64,000 nt of DNA from Oxyruncus cristatus (Eukaryota > Chordata > Aves > Passeriformes > Cotingidae): contig VXAY01005682.1 of assembly GCA_013399855.1 (NCBI GenBank), positions 354,940 to 418,939 on the forward strand. Reading direction: 5' to 3'. Position 1 is the stretch's first letter, and every line of letters starts with the position of its first letter. Below the pieces are notes generated by a model. The model saw only the letters and a program-made list of their open reading frames with translations, was not told the origin of the DNA and searched no databases. The position numbers and the translations under genes were made by a program. Positions 24,501 through 30,876 of this stretch are shown here, piece after piece.

Positions 24501-24788
24501 CCTTGATACCGGTGGAGGCCCAGGGCAGTGCACGTCAGGCAGTGTTTTAAAACTGGAGGCAAGGTGGCCCTTGCTGCCAGAAATGATTTGGTTGGATTTT
24601 GGGAAGCCCTGGGACCACATGAGATGATGCTCATGGTTCTCTCCTTGCCCAGAAGGCAGGACCAGGCCTATTTGTGAAATGCTTTGGGGCTTAAGCTGCC
24701 ATGAGAAGGAGATCCGTTTCAGTAACCTACCTCTTTTTTCCTTCTCCAGGGGAAAGAGGACAGTTCAAAGGAAGGGACTTCAGTTTGA
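5909..24788 (+). CDS. RRBP1: Ribosome-binding protein 1 (p180, ER ribosome receptor), whole coding span
   Basis: Rough-ER membrane protein of the p180/kinectin type, implicated in ribosome and mRNA anchoring, ER-sheet organisation and microtubule binding. Twenty-three coding exons join in phase to 996 codons plus stop: 5909-6587, 10024-10169, 10368-10490, 11286-11438, 11764-11882, 12696-12849, 14477-14615, 14962-15149, 15312-15349, 16499-16589, 17229-17321, 17680-17772, 17877-17957, 18057-18146, 18571-18663, 20098-20169, 20348-20443, 20898-20981, 22240-22332, 23197-23280, 23753-23851, 24327-24470, 24750-24788. The N-terminus MDVYDPQTLGVVVFGGFMV and C-terminus SSKEGTSV match mammalian RRBP1 as I know it. 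Residues 8-30 are the single membrane anchor, about 43-80 are lysine-rich, and about 280-990 form a heptad-rich coiled coil. The mammalian decapeptide repeats are absent, so the length resembles the short repeat-less human isoform (about 977 residues). All introns have GT-AG ends. Confidence 0.97.
6707..6763 (+). mobile_element. CR1 LINE 3' tail fragment
   Basis: The sequence GATCTTTAAGGTCCCTTC followed by AAATCATTCTATGACT closely resembles the conserved 3' end of avian CR1 elements, which finish in repeated ATTCTATGA motifs. It is sense to RRBP1, strongly 5'-truncated and intronic. Confidence 0.8.
8981..9470 (+). mobile_element. Degraded solo LTR of an endogenous retrovirus (ERVL-like)
   Basis: It begins TGTGGTGGGTTGACTGTGGC. 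Further on come AGATAAAGACAGGGAGATCAC, GGCAAAAGAGACTTGACTTG, a GCAGGGGGATGGGGACTG block, and repeated units of the type CTGCTCCAGCAGGGGCTCC and CATGGGCTGTAGTCCTTCAG. In this order they match, from memory, a widespread avian LTR family. Many indels and substitutions mark it as old. No gag, pol or env sequence follows, so it looks like a solo LTR. Homology is clear to about 9470 and the 3' boundary is uncertain. It lies in an RRBP1 intron in sense orientation. Confidence 0.65.
10024..10169 (+). CDS. RRBP1: RRBP1 coding exon 2
   Basis: Completes codon 227 and runs to codon 275. It encodes the conserved DGPLYLPYKTLLSTVSSMVF block and EAQQLIEILTEKMGI, the globular-looking segment between the basic region and the coiled coil. 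Donor GTAGGG. The equivalent human segment has one extra residue near its end (IIQDTWH versus IMDTWH here, from memory). Confidence 0.97.
10368..10490 (+). CDS. RRBP1: RRBP1 coding exon 3
   Basis: Codons 276-316, from ATQKGDPVAVLKRQLEEKEK to ARNKLRELSK. Start of the coiled coil. In-frame at both ends, acceptor GGCAG, donor GTAAGC. Confidence 0.97.
10491..11285 (+). other. RRBP1 intron with a cryptic exon-like segment
   Basis: A 795-bp intron. Inside it, 11069-11136 is bounded by a strong acceptor (CCTTTCTCTTAG) and a consensus donor (GTAAGT). It is not part of the conserved RRBP1 reading frame. See the separate finding. Confidence 0.7.
11286..11438 (+). CDS. RRBP1: RRBP1 coding exon 4
   Basis: Codons 317-367, from DLAAERAKAAAAEGKLKEQL through VQARMQASYQDHVSETQQLQ. 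Coiled coil, phase 0 at both ends, donor GTGAGC. Confidence 0.97.
11764..11882 (+). CDS. RRBP1: RRBP1 coding exon 5
   Basis: Codon 368 to the first two bases of codon 407. Encodes IRTLQEQLENGPNTQLARLQ and QENSILRDALNQATSQMES, among the best-conserved blocks of the protein. The donor is GTAAGG, splitting a lysine codon. Confidence 0.97.
12696..12849 (+). CDS. RRBP1: RRBP1 coding exon 6
   Basis: Completes the split lysine codon and runs to codon 458: QNAELAKLRQECNKLMRELS through AALEKQNEQLQ. Coiled coil. The donor GTCAGG departs from the GTRAG consensus, but phase and homology fix this boundary. Confidence 0.95.
12850..14476 (+). other. RRBP1 intron, nothing recognised
   Basis: A 1.6-kb intron with no repeat family, RNA gene or conserved ORF that I can identify. 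Confidence 0.6.
14477..14615 (+). CDS. RRBP1: RRBP1 coding exon 7
   Basis: Codon 459 to the first base of codon 505. Encodes ASQQEVEVMLQKRLDEVSDE and SYKSLLADAEKAKGQQQ. Acceptor GTGCAG, donor GTGAGG. Confidence 0.97.
14962..15149 (+). CDS. RRBP1: RRBP1 coding exon 8
   Basis: Codons 505-567, from ELQAKLLSSEAEVKSKLLEL to ERIKSIEALLEAGQMRGAEK. Contains the conserved RI(K/R)SIEALLEAGQ motif. Acceptor CCCACAG, donor GTTATG (weak, but fixed by phase with the next exon). Confidence 0.95.
15312..15349 (+). CDS. RRBP1: RRBP1 coding exon 9 (38-bp mini-exon)
   Basis: Encodes AANEAEMKQLRS and two bases of an arginine codon. It is too short to be seen as an ORF, but it has acceptor CTTCCAG and donor GTGGGT, and it is required to keep the downstream exons in frame. 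Confidence 0.93.
15350..16498 (+). other. RRBP1 intron containing a CR1 fragment
   Basis: A 1.15-kb intron. About a third of it (about 15600-15970) is an antisense CR1 copy; the rest is unremarkable. Confidence 0.8.
15600..15970 (-). mobile_element. CR1 LINE fragment, antisense to RRBP1
   Basis: On the + strand the order CCAAGTCCCTGCTCAAGGC, GTATCTCCAAGGGTGGAGA, CCCTGTTCCAATATTTGATC and TGTTGCTCCTTGTCC follows the reverse complement of avian CR1 3' regions block by block. The copy is diverged, with small indels and no coding capacity. Boundaries are approximate. Confidence 0.8.
16499..16589 (+). CDS. RRBP1: RRBP1 coding exon 10
   Basis: Codons 580-610: LQENTNQLSSLEREATELRE and AVEQQKMKNN. 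The motif LE(R/K)EA(T/I)ELREAVEQQK is conserved with mammals. Acceptor CATTCCAG, donor GTACGT. Confidence 0.97.
17229..17321 (+). CDS. RRBP1: RRBP1 coding exon 11
   Basis: Codons 611-641: DLREKNWKAMEALTMMEKAC and EEKLLAATKAK. The DLREKNWKAMEAL block is a hallmark of the p180/kinectin family. Phase 0, acceptor CCGCAG, donor GTGAGC. Confidence 0.97.
17680..17772 (+). CDS. RRBP1: RRBP1 coding exon 12
   Basis: Codons 642-672: EELAQQLDAFQTRTKQTLLS and ALPGVSVSSQQ. Corresponds to the human TMEALLALLPELSV region. Acceptor CTTACAG, donor GTGGGC. Confidence 0.96.
17877..17957 (+). CDS. RRBP1: RRBP1 coding exon 13
   Basis: Codons 673-699: DYDTWLQEFKEKTMSVLKQQ and VIATEPP. The Y-T/D-WLQ-(F/L)KEK pattern is shared with mammals. 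Acceptor ACCCAG, donor GTAAGT. Confidence 0.96.
18057..18146 (+). CDS. RRBP1: RRBP1 coding exon 14
   Basis: Codons 700-729, including TLQAECEQYRTILAET, nearly identical to the mammalian block. Preceded by a long CT tract and TTTTAG; donor GTAAGT. Confidence 0.97.
18571..18663 (+). CDS. RRBP1: RRBP1 coding exon 15
   Basis: Codons 730-760: EGMLRNLQKSVEEEEKVWKA and KLTASEEELQK, conserved with mammals. Acceptor CAACAG, donor GTGCGT. Confidence 0.97.
18664..20097 (+). other. RRBP1 intron, nothing recognised
   Basis: A 1.4-kb intron. I see no repeat family, RNA gene or supported exon in it. Confidence 0.6.
20098..20169 (+). CDS. RRBP1: RRBP1 coding exon 16
   Basis: Codons 761-784: SHFQLKSLEATVEKLKADLQ and NTDQ. 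Short coiled-coil exon, acceptor CTTTTAG, donor GTGAGG. Confidence 0.96.
20348..20443 (+). CDS. RRBP1: RRBP1 coding exon 17
   Basis: Codons 785-816: LKEYTSLLERQLENHLQTAS and SERQNYTKEVEV. Acceptor ATTCCAG, donor GTGAGT. Confidence 0.97.
20898..20981 (+). CDS. RRBP1: RRBP1 coding exon 18
   Basis: Codons 817-844: LRQLLSESQEQLEAAKAETQ and KQSKELAL, conserved with mammals. Acceptor CAACAG, donor GTAAGG. Confidence 0.97.
20982..22239 (+). other. RRBP1 intron with a short (CATC)n run
   Basis: A 1.26-kb intron. Apart from the CATC microsatellite at 21333-21350 and a G-rich run near 21840, nothing is recognised. Confidence 0.6.
21333..21350. repeat. (CATC)n microsatellite
   Basis: Four and a half uninterrupted CATC units. 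Confidence 0.85.
22240..22332 (+). CDS. RRBP1: RRBP1 coding exon 19
   Basis: Codons 845-875: VRQQLSEMKSHVQDGEVMGL, then a variable linker ending in KPAPLK. The first half is conserved; the linker is the most divergent part of the coiled coil, as it is between mammals. Acceptor CTCCAG, donor GTTAGG. Confidence 0.95.
22333..23196 (+). other. RRBP1 intron, nothing recognised
   Basis: An 864-bp intron without an identifiable repeat or RNA gene. Confidence 0.6.
23197..23280 (+). CDS. RRBP1: RRBP1 coding exon 20
   Basis: Codons 876-903: LKTQLEQNKTLVEKEQVLRQ and KLAQELEE. Acceptor CACAG, donor GTAGGT. Confidence 0.97.
23753..23851 (+). CDS. RRBP1: RRBP1 coding exon 21
   Basis: Codons 904-936: AQSSASTLQAELEKLRLSEN and AAASDTEEAQHLK, aligning with the human LQEELEKLR ... 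SSETEEASQLK region. Acceptor CCTCCAG, donor GTGATT (weak). Confidence 0.96.
23852..24326 (+). other. RRBP1 intron, nothing recognised
   Basis: A 475-bp intron with no identifiable repeat or RNA gene. Confidence 0.6.
24327..24470 (+). CDS. RRBP1: RRBP1 coding exon 22
   Basis: Codons 937-984: ERLEKEKKLTKDLGQAAAKL, QELLKVAQDQLAKERETVKR and LKEQLQET. Strongly conserved end of the coiled coil. Acceptor ATGTAG, donor GTACTT (weak, fixed by phase). Confidence 0.96.
24750..24788 (+). CDS. RRBP1: RRBP1 coding exon 23 (last, with stop)
   Basis: Codons 985-996 plus TGA: GKEDSSKEGTSV. The SSKEGTSV end is the known RRBP1 C-terminus. Acceptor TTCTCCAG. Confidence 0.97.
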   Translation, partial: GKEDSSKEGTSV

Positions 24789-24847
24789 CGAGTCTGCAAC
24801 CTAGACCTTACCATTCAACTTACCAAAATGCCTTACACATTCCTAAA

Positions 24848-24853
24848 AATAAA
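24848..24853 (+). terminator. RRBP1: AATAAA, possible proximal RRBP1 poly(A) signal
   Basis: Canonical hexamer 60 bases after the stop codon, in an A/T-rich context. It has no clear GT-rich downstream element, so use is doubtful. Confidence 0.35.
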
Positions 24854-25143
24854 AATATATGCTAAATTCACTTGTAGATAAGAGGTGCAAGCCATTAGTG
24901 ACCCAAAACCTAGTTTTGAAACTTAAAAAAAAAAAAAAAAAATATACGTAAGAACCCAAAAAAACCCAGTAAACACTGCAGTTTGTAAGAAAACCATCAT
25001 ACTGTTCGTGCAACTCTCTGTTTCCCAGGGAGCCGCTCTGGCAATGCCAGAGCAAAGCTGCTGGGGCTTCAAGCTCCTCGTTGCAGCAGAATCCACAAAT
25101 ACGTGCAAAAGGGAAGACTGTGTTTGTACATCAACTGGTGCAA

Positions 25144-25184
25144 TTATTATTATTATGTATTTTTTCCTTTTTTTTTTTTTTTTT
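25144..25184. repeat. T-rich low-complexity run in the RRBP1 3' UTR
   Basis: An ATT trinucleotide stretch passing into a run of about 18 T. Confidence 0.85.
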
Positions 25185-25287
25185 GAGTGAAAGAAGTGTG
25201 AAAGTAAGACCCACCGTGGAAGGATGGCACTCTTTGATGGGTGGCTTTTGGCATGTATCCTTTTTTGTATTGCTGGGTGTCGATGCA

Positions 25288-25293
25288 ATTAAA
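25288..25293 (+). terminator. RRBP1: ATTAAA, likely main RRBP1 poly(A) signal
   Basis: The common variant hexamer, followed within 20-60 bases by TTGTCCGTCCTTT and TTTGTGTTGGTGTTTT, a good downstream element. Confidence 0.6.
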
Positions 25294-25812
25294 ATGATGT
25301 AGTGAAAAAGAGCTTGTCCGTCCTTTATTTTTCTGGGGTTACATTTGTGTTGGTGTTTTAAGTTTGCAAGCCAGGGGGGGTCTTTGGGATCACTGAAGGA
25401 CTCTGCTTCGGCCAGGAGCGTATTCTTTATTTTCCCCCTTTGCTTGCTTTGTCTCAAAAGCCATACCCTCTGTTTTCAATCCGCCACAAGCAGAGGAAAC
25501 TGTGTTTTCACGCTGGCGGTGCAGGTCTGGGTTCCCTGTGTGGGGGTTGGCAGAGGGATCGTCACCCTTGCCATGGTGGCAGGGGCACGGGGGCAGCCCA
25601 GGCTGCTGCCTGGCTGCGTGGTTGTGCTGAGGTGGGGATGGGCACGGGGAGGTGAGCCACGTCAGCCCTGAGGGGACCATTCCTCCTGGGAATTGTTTTA
25701 AACCTTAGTCCTCCTCTGTAATCTGTCCCTGTGGGTGCTGTGTGATGGTGGTGGCCCTTGGTCACTCTCAGGCTTTCCAGCCCTCTGCTCTCCCCTTCTT
25801 GTGGCTTTCTGC

Positions 25813-25924
25813 CTTTTTTTTTTTTTTTTTTCTCCTTTTTTTAAATTTTTTTTTCTTTTTTTGTTCTTTCGGGTTTTGGTTTTGGTTTTTTTTTTTTTTT
25901 TTCCTTGCTCTTTTTTTTATTTTC
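25813..25924. repeat. T-rich low-complexity tract
   Basis: About 110 bases composed almost wholly of T with scattered C, G and A. The long Phe-rich ORF over it is a by-product of composition. Confidence 0.9.
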
Positions 25925-25983
25925 AAGCTGGTTTCTTACGAAATGGCAGAGGCCATGTGAAAGCTTGGTGCCTGTCTCCCCAC

Positions 25984-25989
25984 AATAAA
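25984..25989 (+). terminator. RRBP1: AATAAA, possible distal RRBP1 poly(A) signal
   Basis: Canonical hexamer downstream of the T-rich tract and in the sense of RRBP1. Whether transcription reads that far is not shown by the sequence. Confidence 0.3.
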
Positions 25990-28900
25990 GCTGCTGAGCC
26001 CAGTACTGACATCAGCAGGAATATGAGAGAGGAGAAAAAGGCCCCCAAAGTGCTCGGTCCCTCCAGGGTGTGTGAAGAGCCAAGGCTAGGAAGGAGGATG
26101 AGGGGCAGACCTGCCTCCATTTTGTTCCTGGGGAAGGCCAGTGTGATACCAATCCCTGTATTGCACACCAGAGGCTCCACAGGACTGGGTGGATGTCCCG
26201 TCCCTCCGCTAGCCCTGCGGCTTTTGGGGCCATGATGGAGAAATGCGGGGCGGGAGTGTGCGTGATTCATCTTTGACCAGGTAGGAAAAAGGGGTCCTGC
26301 TGAATGCTGGCTGAGGAAAGGGCAGGATAAGAGCCACACCCAACCCATCTCCCACCCTTGTGTGTGTCCCCCCACACCCCTCCCAACACAGGGCTGGTGC
26401 ATGCAGCAAGTCTCCCCACACTGCAGGGACAAACTCGGGAAGAAGACCTTTGCCCCACAGCCAGCATTAGCCTTCAGTTTCTCTTTCTGGACCTGGTGGC
26501 ACACAGAGAGGAACGTGTGAATCAAGGACCACTGGTGACCTTAACGTGTCAGCATCACCTGTCACCTGCCACAGACCAGCACGCCTGAGTGGGTTTGGCT
26601 TTTAAGGTCCCCAAAAGTGAGGGAATCCCTGTATTTTTTTTTCAGGATTGCACAAAAACCCCAGCCACCCCAAGGCTGGAGAGAGCCGTGGAGCCATCAC
26701 CCCTAGGGGTCCATGGGCAGGAAGGGCCCGGAAACAGCAGGTGAAGTGATGCAATTTCTTAGGTTTTTCAGTTTTTTGCTTTTGGAACAACCATCTCCTG
26801 TATTGTGAGCTTCTGTGCAAATGAGAGTAGTAACAGAGACGCCAAAACAAGGAAGGCAATCATTGTTTCAAACACCCTTTGGAGTAGGTTGCCTCTGGTG
26901 GGGCTCCAAAAGCTCACAAGAGCAGATTCAGCGTGCCCAGCACAGGGGCACACGATGTCCTTCTGGGACACACTGCCGAGCTGGCTGTTTCAGGAAGAAA
27001 GAGAGGGAATGGTCTTGTTAAGCAAACATATAAAACCCAAGTCTCTTTGGGGAAAGATGTTTAGCAGATTTTTTTACCTGGAGTTGTGCCGCTGGGATTT
27101 TTTTCTTCCCTCAGCATGTGGTCGAAGGGGAAGGACATCCTGAGTGGCTTGGAGAAAGCCAAGCCTTGCCCAAGAGCACGCAGGGCTGAGGACTGGGCAG
27201 CCCCTACTTCTCCCTGCAGCTGGTGGGATTTTGCAATGTGCCCGCCCCATCCGAGGGTTATCTCCTTTTCTCCAGGCCACCCAAGCTCGGTACTTTTCAG
27301 CCTGTGACTCACAGCTGGTACGATCAGCAGCCCCAGCACCACAGGCAGGAACCTTTAGTAATGAAGATCCAGAAATCGCCCAGATGGAGTGACTTTGGAT
27401 AGGAACACTGGATCCTTCTGCTGATTCAGCCACGCCGAGTTACCTTTCAGCCCGGGCACCTGGGCTTATCAAGGCTTAAGACACTCATGTTTACCTTTGC
27501 TGGGACAGCTGAATTGCATTTACACTGCCTGCTGTTCACACTTAGGCCAGAATTATCAGTCTGAATCCCGCTTTCCCATTTTCTCCCAGTTGTAAGGGAC
27601 AGAAATGGCTCTTGGGAAATCACTGCCTGCATATGGACTTCAAAATATTTCTAGCTGCTCTGCCCTTGCTGCAGCCAAGCTGCACTGCATGGGCACGTCG
27701 TGCTGAACTTGTATGGCTCTGAGATGTCGTCATCACCTGAACCCCTTCGTGTTTTTCTTCACGTACCCCTGTTAGAAAGTAATTTCTCCCCCCAGCAACC
27801 AGCCAAGTTATAGAAAGAGTTCCTCATATTGTTTTGCCTTGCCTTTTCAGGTCTGGGTGATTGGGAGGAATCTTTAAAAGTCACAAGAGTAAACATCTTC
27901 CTGTGTTTTCCATCCCCTCCAGAAGCACAAGAGTAAACGTTTTTCTGAGCTTTCCATCCCCTCCAAAAACCGGCCTTGAGAGGGGGTGAAATTTGGCCCA
28001 CAAACTCCAGTGTGGACAAGCCTGAAGCATTATAGCTCTGAAGGCTGAGTTACTGCCAGCCCTGGAGTGCAGTACTCCTCTTCAGAGAGGCCAGATTGTA
28101 ATTTCAGGAGTTGCTGTGAGGGTCCCAAAAGTAGCCAAAGGCTCAAATTGGCCTAAACTGTGGTACCACATCTAGCCAAGGCCCAAGTGCCACCTCAGAC
28201 CTCTTATCACTTGAGTTCAAAGTGCCTTACTCCCAGAACTAAGTTCCTGATCTGAGGGCTTTCATGCTGTGGGAAACGCTCTTCTACCTTACAGGTCTGA
28301 CACCCTTCCTCTATTGCAGCATCTCCCGCTCTGTTTTTTAACCAGGGAAGGAAATCCCAGGCAGGAGTCCACCACAGCGTCAGCTGGGCTAGATATTCCT
28401 TCGAAGATGCCTGCAGTGTGGAGGCACTAGCTATCACCTGGATCTCGGCTAGGCGTTGCCTTTGTTTGTCAGGCAGCACTGCTCCCCGTGTGTCACACTT
28501 ACTTATTTCCTTTATCTCAACCTGGACTTTGGATAAAGAGCAGTACTGCAGACACCTCGGCAAGGAGGAACAGTTTACGAGGACAATTACCCACTTGGGC
28601 GAGCTCCCAGCTGACTGAAAAGAAGCTGAAAGCTTCAGCAGAACCCAACACAGTTTGCTTTGCGCAGGATAAGAAAGCTTCGCTCCAGTGGATCCCTTTG
28701 CATCAGAAAACCTTTTGCTCCCAACCATGTGACCTGCGTGGGTGCCAAGTTAGAGCAAGCAGTCAATGCCTCCCTAATTAAAGGTTTTAACCATGCAGCA
28801 TGGCCAGAGAGGGCACATGCTGAGTTAGCAATGGGCCATTATTTCCCCGGCCCTGCAGATACAGCAGCACAGCGCTGGCACGGCTCTGCCAAGGAGCTGC

Positions 28901-29475
28901 GGGGACACTCTGTCTTCTGTCCCTGCACAGCTGGGAACAGCTCGCAGAGGAAGGACAGCCTGGAACTGCCTGAGCTTCGTGGGGCTGGCCAGAGAAAGCC
29001 CCTTCAGTCCTCACAGGGAAAGCAGCACAGGATAACTGTCACATGGCTGCGTTTCTGCTGCTCAGTCTGCAAACATGGAGATGTTTCCCAGGAAGCTGCC
29101 CAGCCCATTGACATTTGTGTCCGAAGCCCAGAACGCAGAGAGCAGCTGCTGGTCGGGAGCTCGAGCCTGCAGCAGGCAAGGAGCCACGGTGAGAGGGGGC
29201 ACAGGGACAAGGAGGGGAGCACGCTGCAGAGATGAACGTGCTTTCACCCCCAACTCCCTCCGACTCCACCAGCTCTTCCTTCCAGCCTGTTTCACCCCAT
29301 CCCTGCTCCCCTGACAGCAGCACAGGGCAGTAGCTGCAGGAGGCAGAGCAGCTCCCCGAGCACACAGCTTACACAGGGCACTGGGGTGCCCAGCCACGGT
29401 GCCAGCCCTGCTGCAGGAAGGCTAAGCCGGAGGCTGGAGAGGAATCAGTCACTGACCCAGGGGAGGGGAAGCCCA

Positions 29476-29481
29476 TTTATT
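29476..29481 (-). terminator. DSTN: Distal DSTN poly(A) signal
   Basis: AATAAA on the - strand (TTTATT on +), about 1.29 kb after the stop codon; the longest 3' UTR form would end about 20 bases beyond it. Confidence 0.5.
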
Positions 29482-30073
29482 TAAGGCTCTTTGAATTTGG
29501 CACACACAGAACATATCACAGTAACGCACTGGAGGCTAACGGGTTTGTTTTGTTGGTTTTTTTTTTTTTTTCTTTTTCTCTACAGACATACAAGAAAACT
29601 CTATGCAACTCCCATGTACACATTACACAAAGGAAACAGCTTTAATCAACCACTGGTGAAACATGGAAGCTTTCAAGATCTCTGTAGCTGGCACAGGAAT
29701 GTTCTCTACCCCCCATACAAAAGGCATTTCAGGTCAAACTTTCTAGTAGGTGATATTTCCATGCATTTCTACAGAATTAAAGAAGCTAACAGACAAAAAG
29801 CCCAGATCAAGCCATATTAGTCAGGCTGATTCGTTCTACTAAGTTAAATCAATAGTAATTATGGACAAATGGACCAAGTGACCAAAGACTGGGGCTGAAA
29901 ATACCACTTTTCAAGTTGTGGTTCCTTCTCATTTTACTACCCATAACTGAAAAGCTCTGATATAAGAATCTGCATTTATAAAAGCCTCAGAAGCATCTGA
30001 TCCACTAGTAAGTGTGTATTAGAGAAAGTAAGGTAGTTCTAAATTAAACTATGTCAACAGAAAAAGCAATTTT

Positions 30074-30112
30074 TATAGAATCACTCAGGCTGAAAGAGAC
30101 CTCAAGACACTT
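30074..30112 (-). mobile_element. CR1 LINE 3' tail within the DSTN 3' UTR
   Basis: The + strand reads ATAGAATCACTCAGGCTGAA followed by AGAGACCTCAAGAC. This is the reverse complement of the CR1 3' end, so the fragment is sense to DSTN. It is short and diverged. Confidence 0.6.
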
Positions 30113-30601
30113 CATAACAAGGAAATCGAACCTATAGAACAAGTGAACCTTTAAATATTATTACTGCACCAGGAGCTTACAAGGGAGGGGATTAGGACTA
30201 TTTCTCCAGAAAAGTGTGTCTGTTTTACCTCTAGCTTCAGAATTAGGCTTTTTTAGTACAGCTCTGCAACTGCAAAGCACTAAGAATTTAACCCAGTTTT
30301 GCTGCCAACAGGTTGCTTTAGCCTAAGTTTAACTACAGTTTTTAAGTTTTGTCTTAAATGGTTACAGGGGAAAAGCCTTTGAGTTTGGCAATTTGGCCAC
30401 TAGCCTCAAAACGACTGACTGAATTTTGCTCGTTACAATTTAGAAAAGCAAGAACAAGAACCAGATTGTTCTCACCTCCCCCCCTTTCATGATACACTGC
30501 TCAAATTTTTTGAGACCTTTAGTGTTAATCCACTGGGGACAGTATTGGGCTGGACAACCAATGCAAATATTAATACACCAAGATAAATCCTTAGATTTTG
30601 A

Positions 30602-30607
30602 TTTATT
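30602..30607 (-). terminator. DSTN: Proximal DSTN poly(A) signal (second)
   Basis: AATAAA on the - strand, 160 bases after the stop codon. Confidence 0.35.
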
Positions 30608-30649
30608 TAGGGTCATTTGTACATACAAGCTACATCTCCAAAAATCTAC

Positions 30650-30655
30650 TTTATT
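30650..30655 (-). terminator. DSTN: Proximal DSTN poly(A) signal (first)
   Basis: AATAAA on the - strand, 112 bases after the stop codon. It would give the shortest mRNA. Confidence 0.35.
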
Positions 30656-30766
30656 CTACAAGACAGCTTCCCTACTGTTAGTGAAACCCTTGCCTAGAAT
30701 GTTTGCTTTATATAACTGATATATTAAAACATGGAATGCTTGTAGAGTTGTGGCACTGTATGACAT

Positions 30767-30876
30767 CTACACGGGACTTCCTTCAAAAGCTACGACTAGG
30801 GAGCCTCCTAGCTTCTCAGCAATGCAAGCTCGGTTGAGGTCCTCTGGCCCATTTGCTTGGCATTCATGCTTTATGC
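30767..30876 (-). CDS. DSTN: DSTN exon 4 (coding part, with stop)
   Basis: Read on the - strand from 30876: the last two bases of codon 130, then [35 protein letters not shown] and TAG at 30769-30767. The acceptor is a T-run followed by AG. All 36 residues are recognisably destrin. Confidence 0.97.

Larger units (their letters stand above)
24789..25310 (+). other. RRBP1: RRBP1 3' UTR
   Basis: From the stop codon to the region just after an ATTAAA at 25288, followed by a GT/T-rich stretch typical of a downstream element. It includes A-rich and T-rich runs (about 24925-24942 and 25144-25184). An earlier AATAAA at 24848 and a later one at 25984 could give shorter or longer forms. Confidence 0.7.
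25311..29454. other. Tail-to-tail interval between RRBP1 and DSTN
   Basis: About 4.1 kb between the likely RRBP1 3' end and the distal DSTN poly(A) site. It holds a T-rich tract (25813-25924), an AATAAA that could end an extended RRBP1 transcript, and otherwise short overlapping ORFs without a recognised domain. I see no supported gene. Confidence 0.55.
29455..30766 (-). other. DSTN: DSTN 3' UTR (longest form)
   Basis: Sequence downstream of the DSTN stop on the - strand to the distal AATAAA at 29476-29481. About 1.3 kb, AT-rich, with two nearer AATAAA signals and a CR1 tail inside it. The ORFs here carry no recognised protein. Confidence 0.7.

Noticed and set aside
25735..26235. 166-codon Phe-rich ORF
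   Set aside because: Its length comes from the T-rich tract at 25813-25924; the rest shows no homology.
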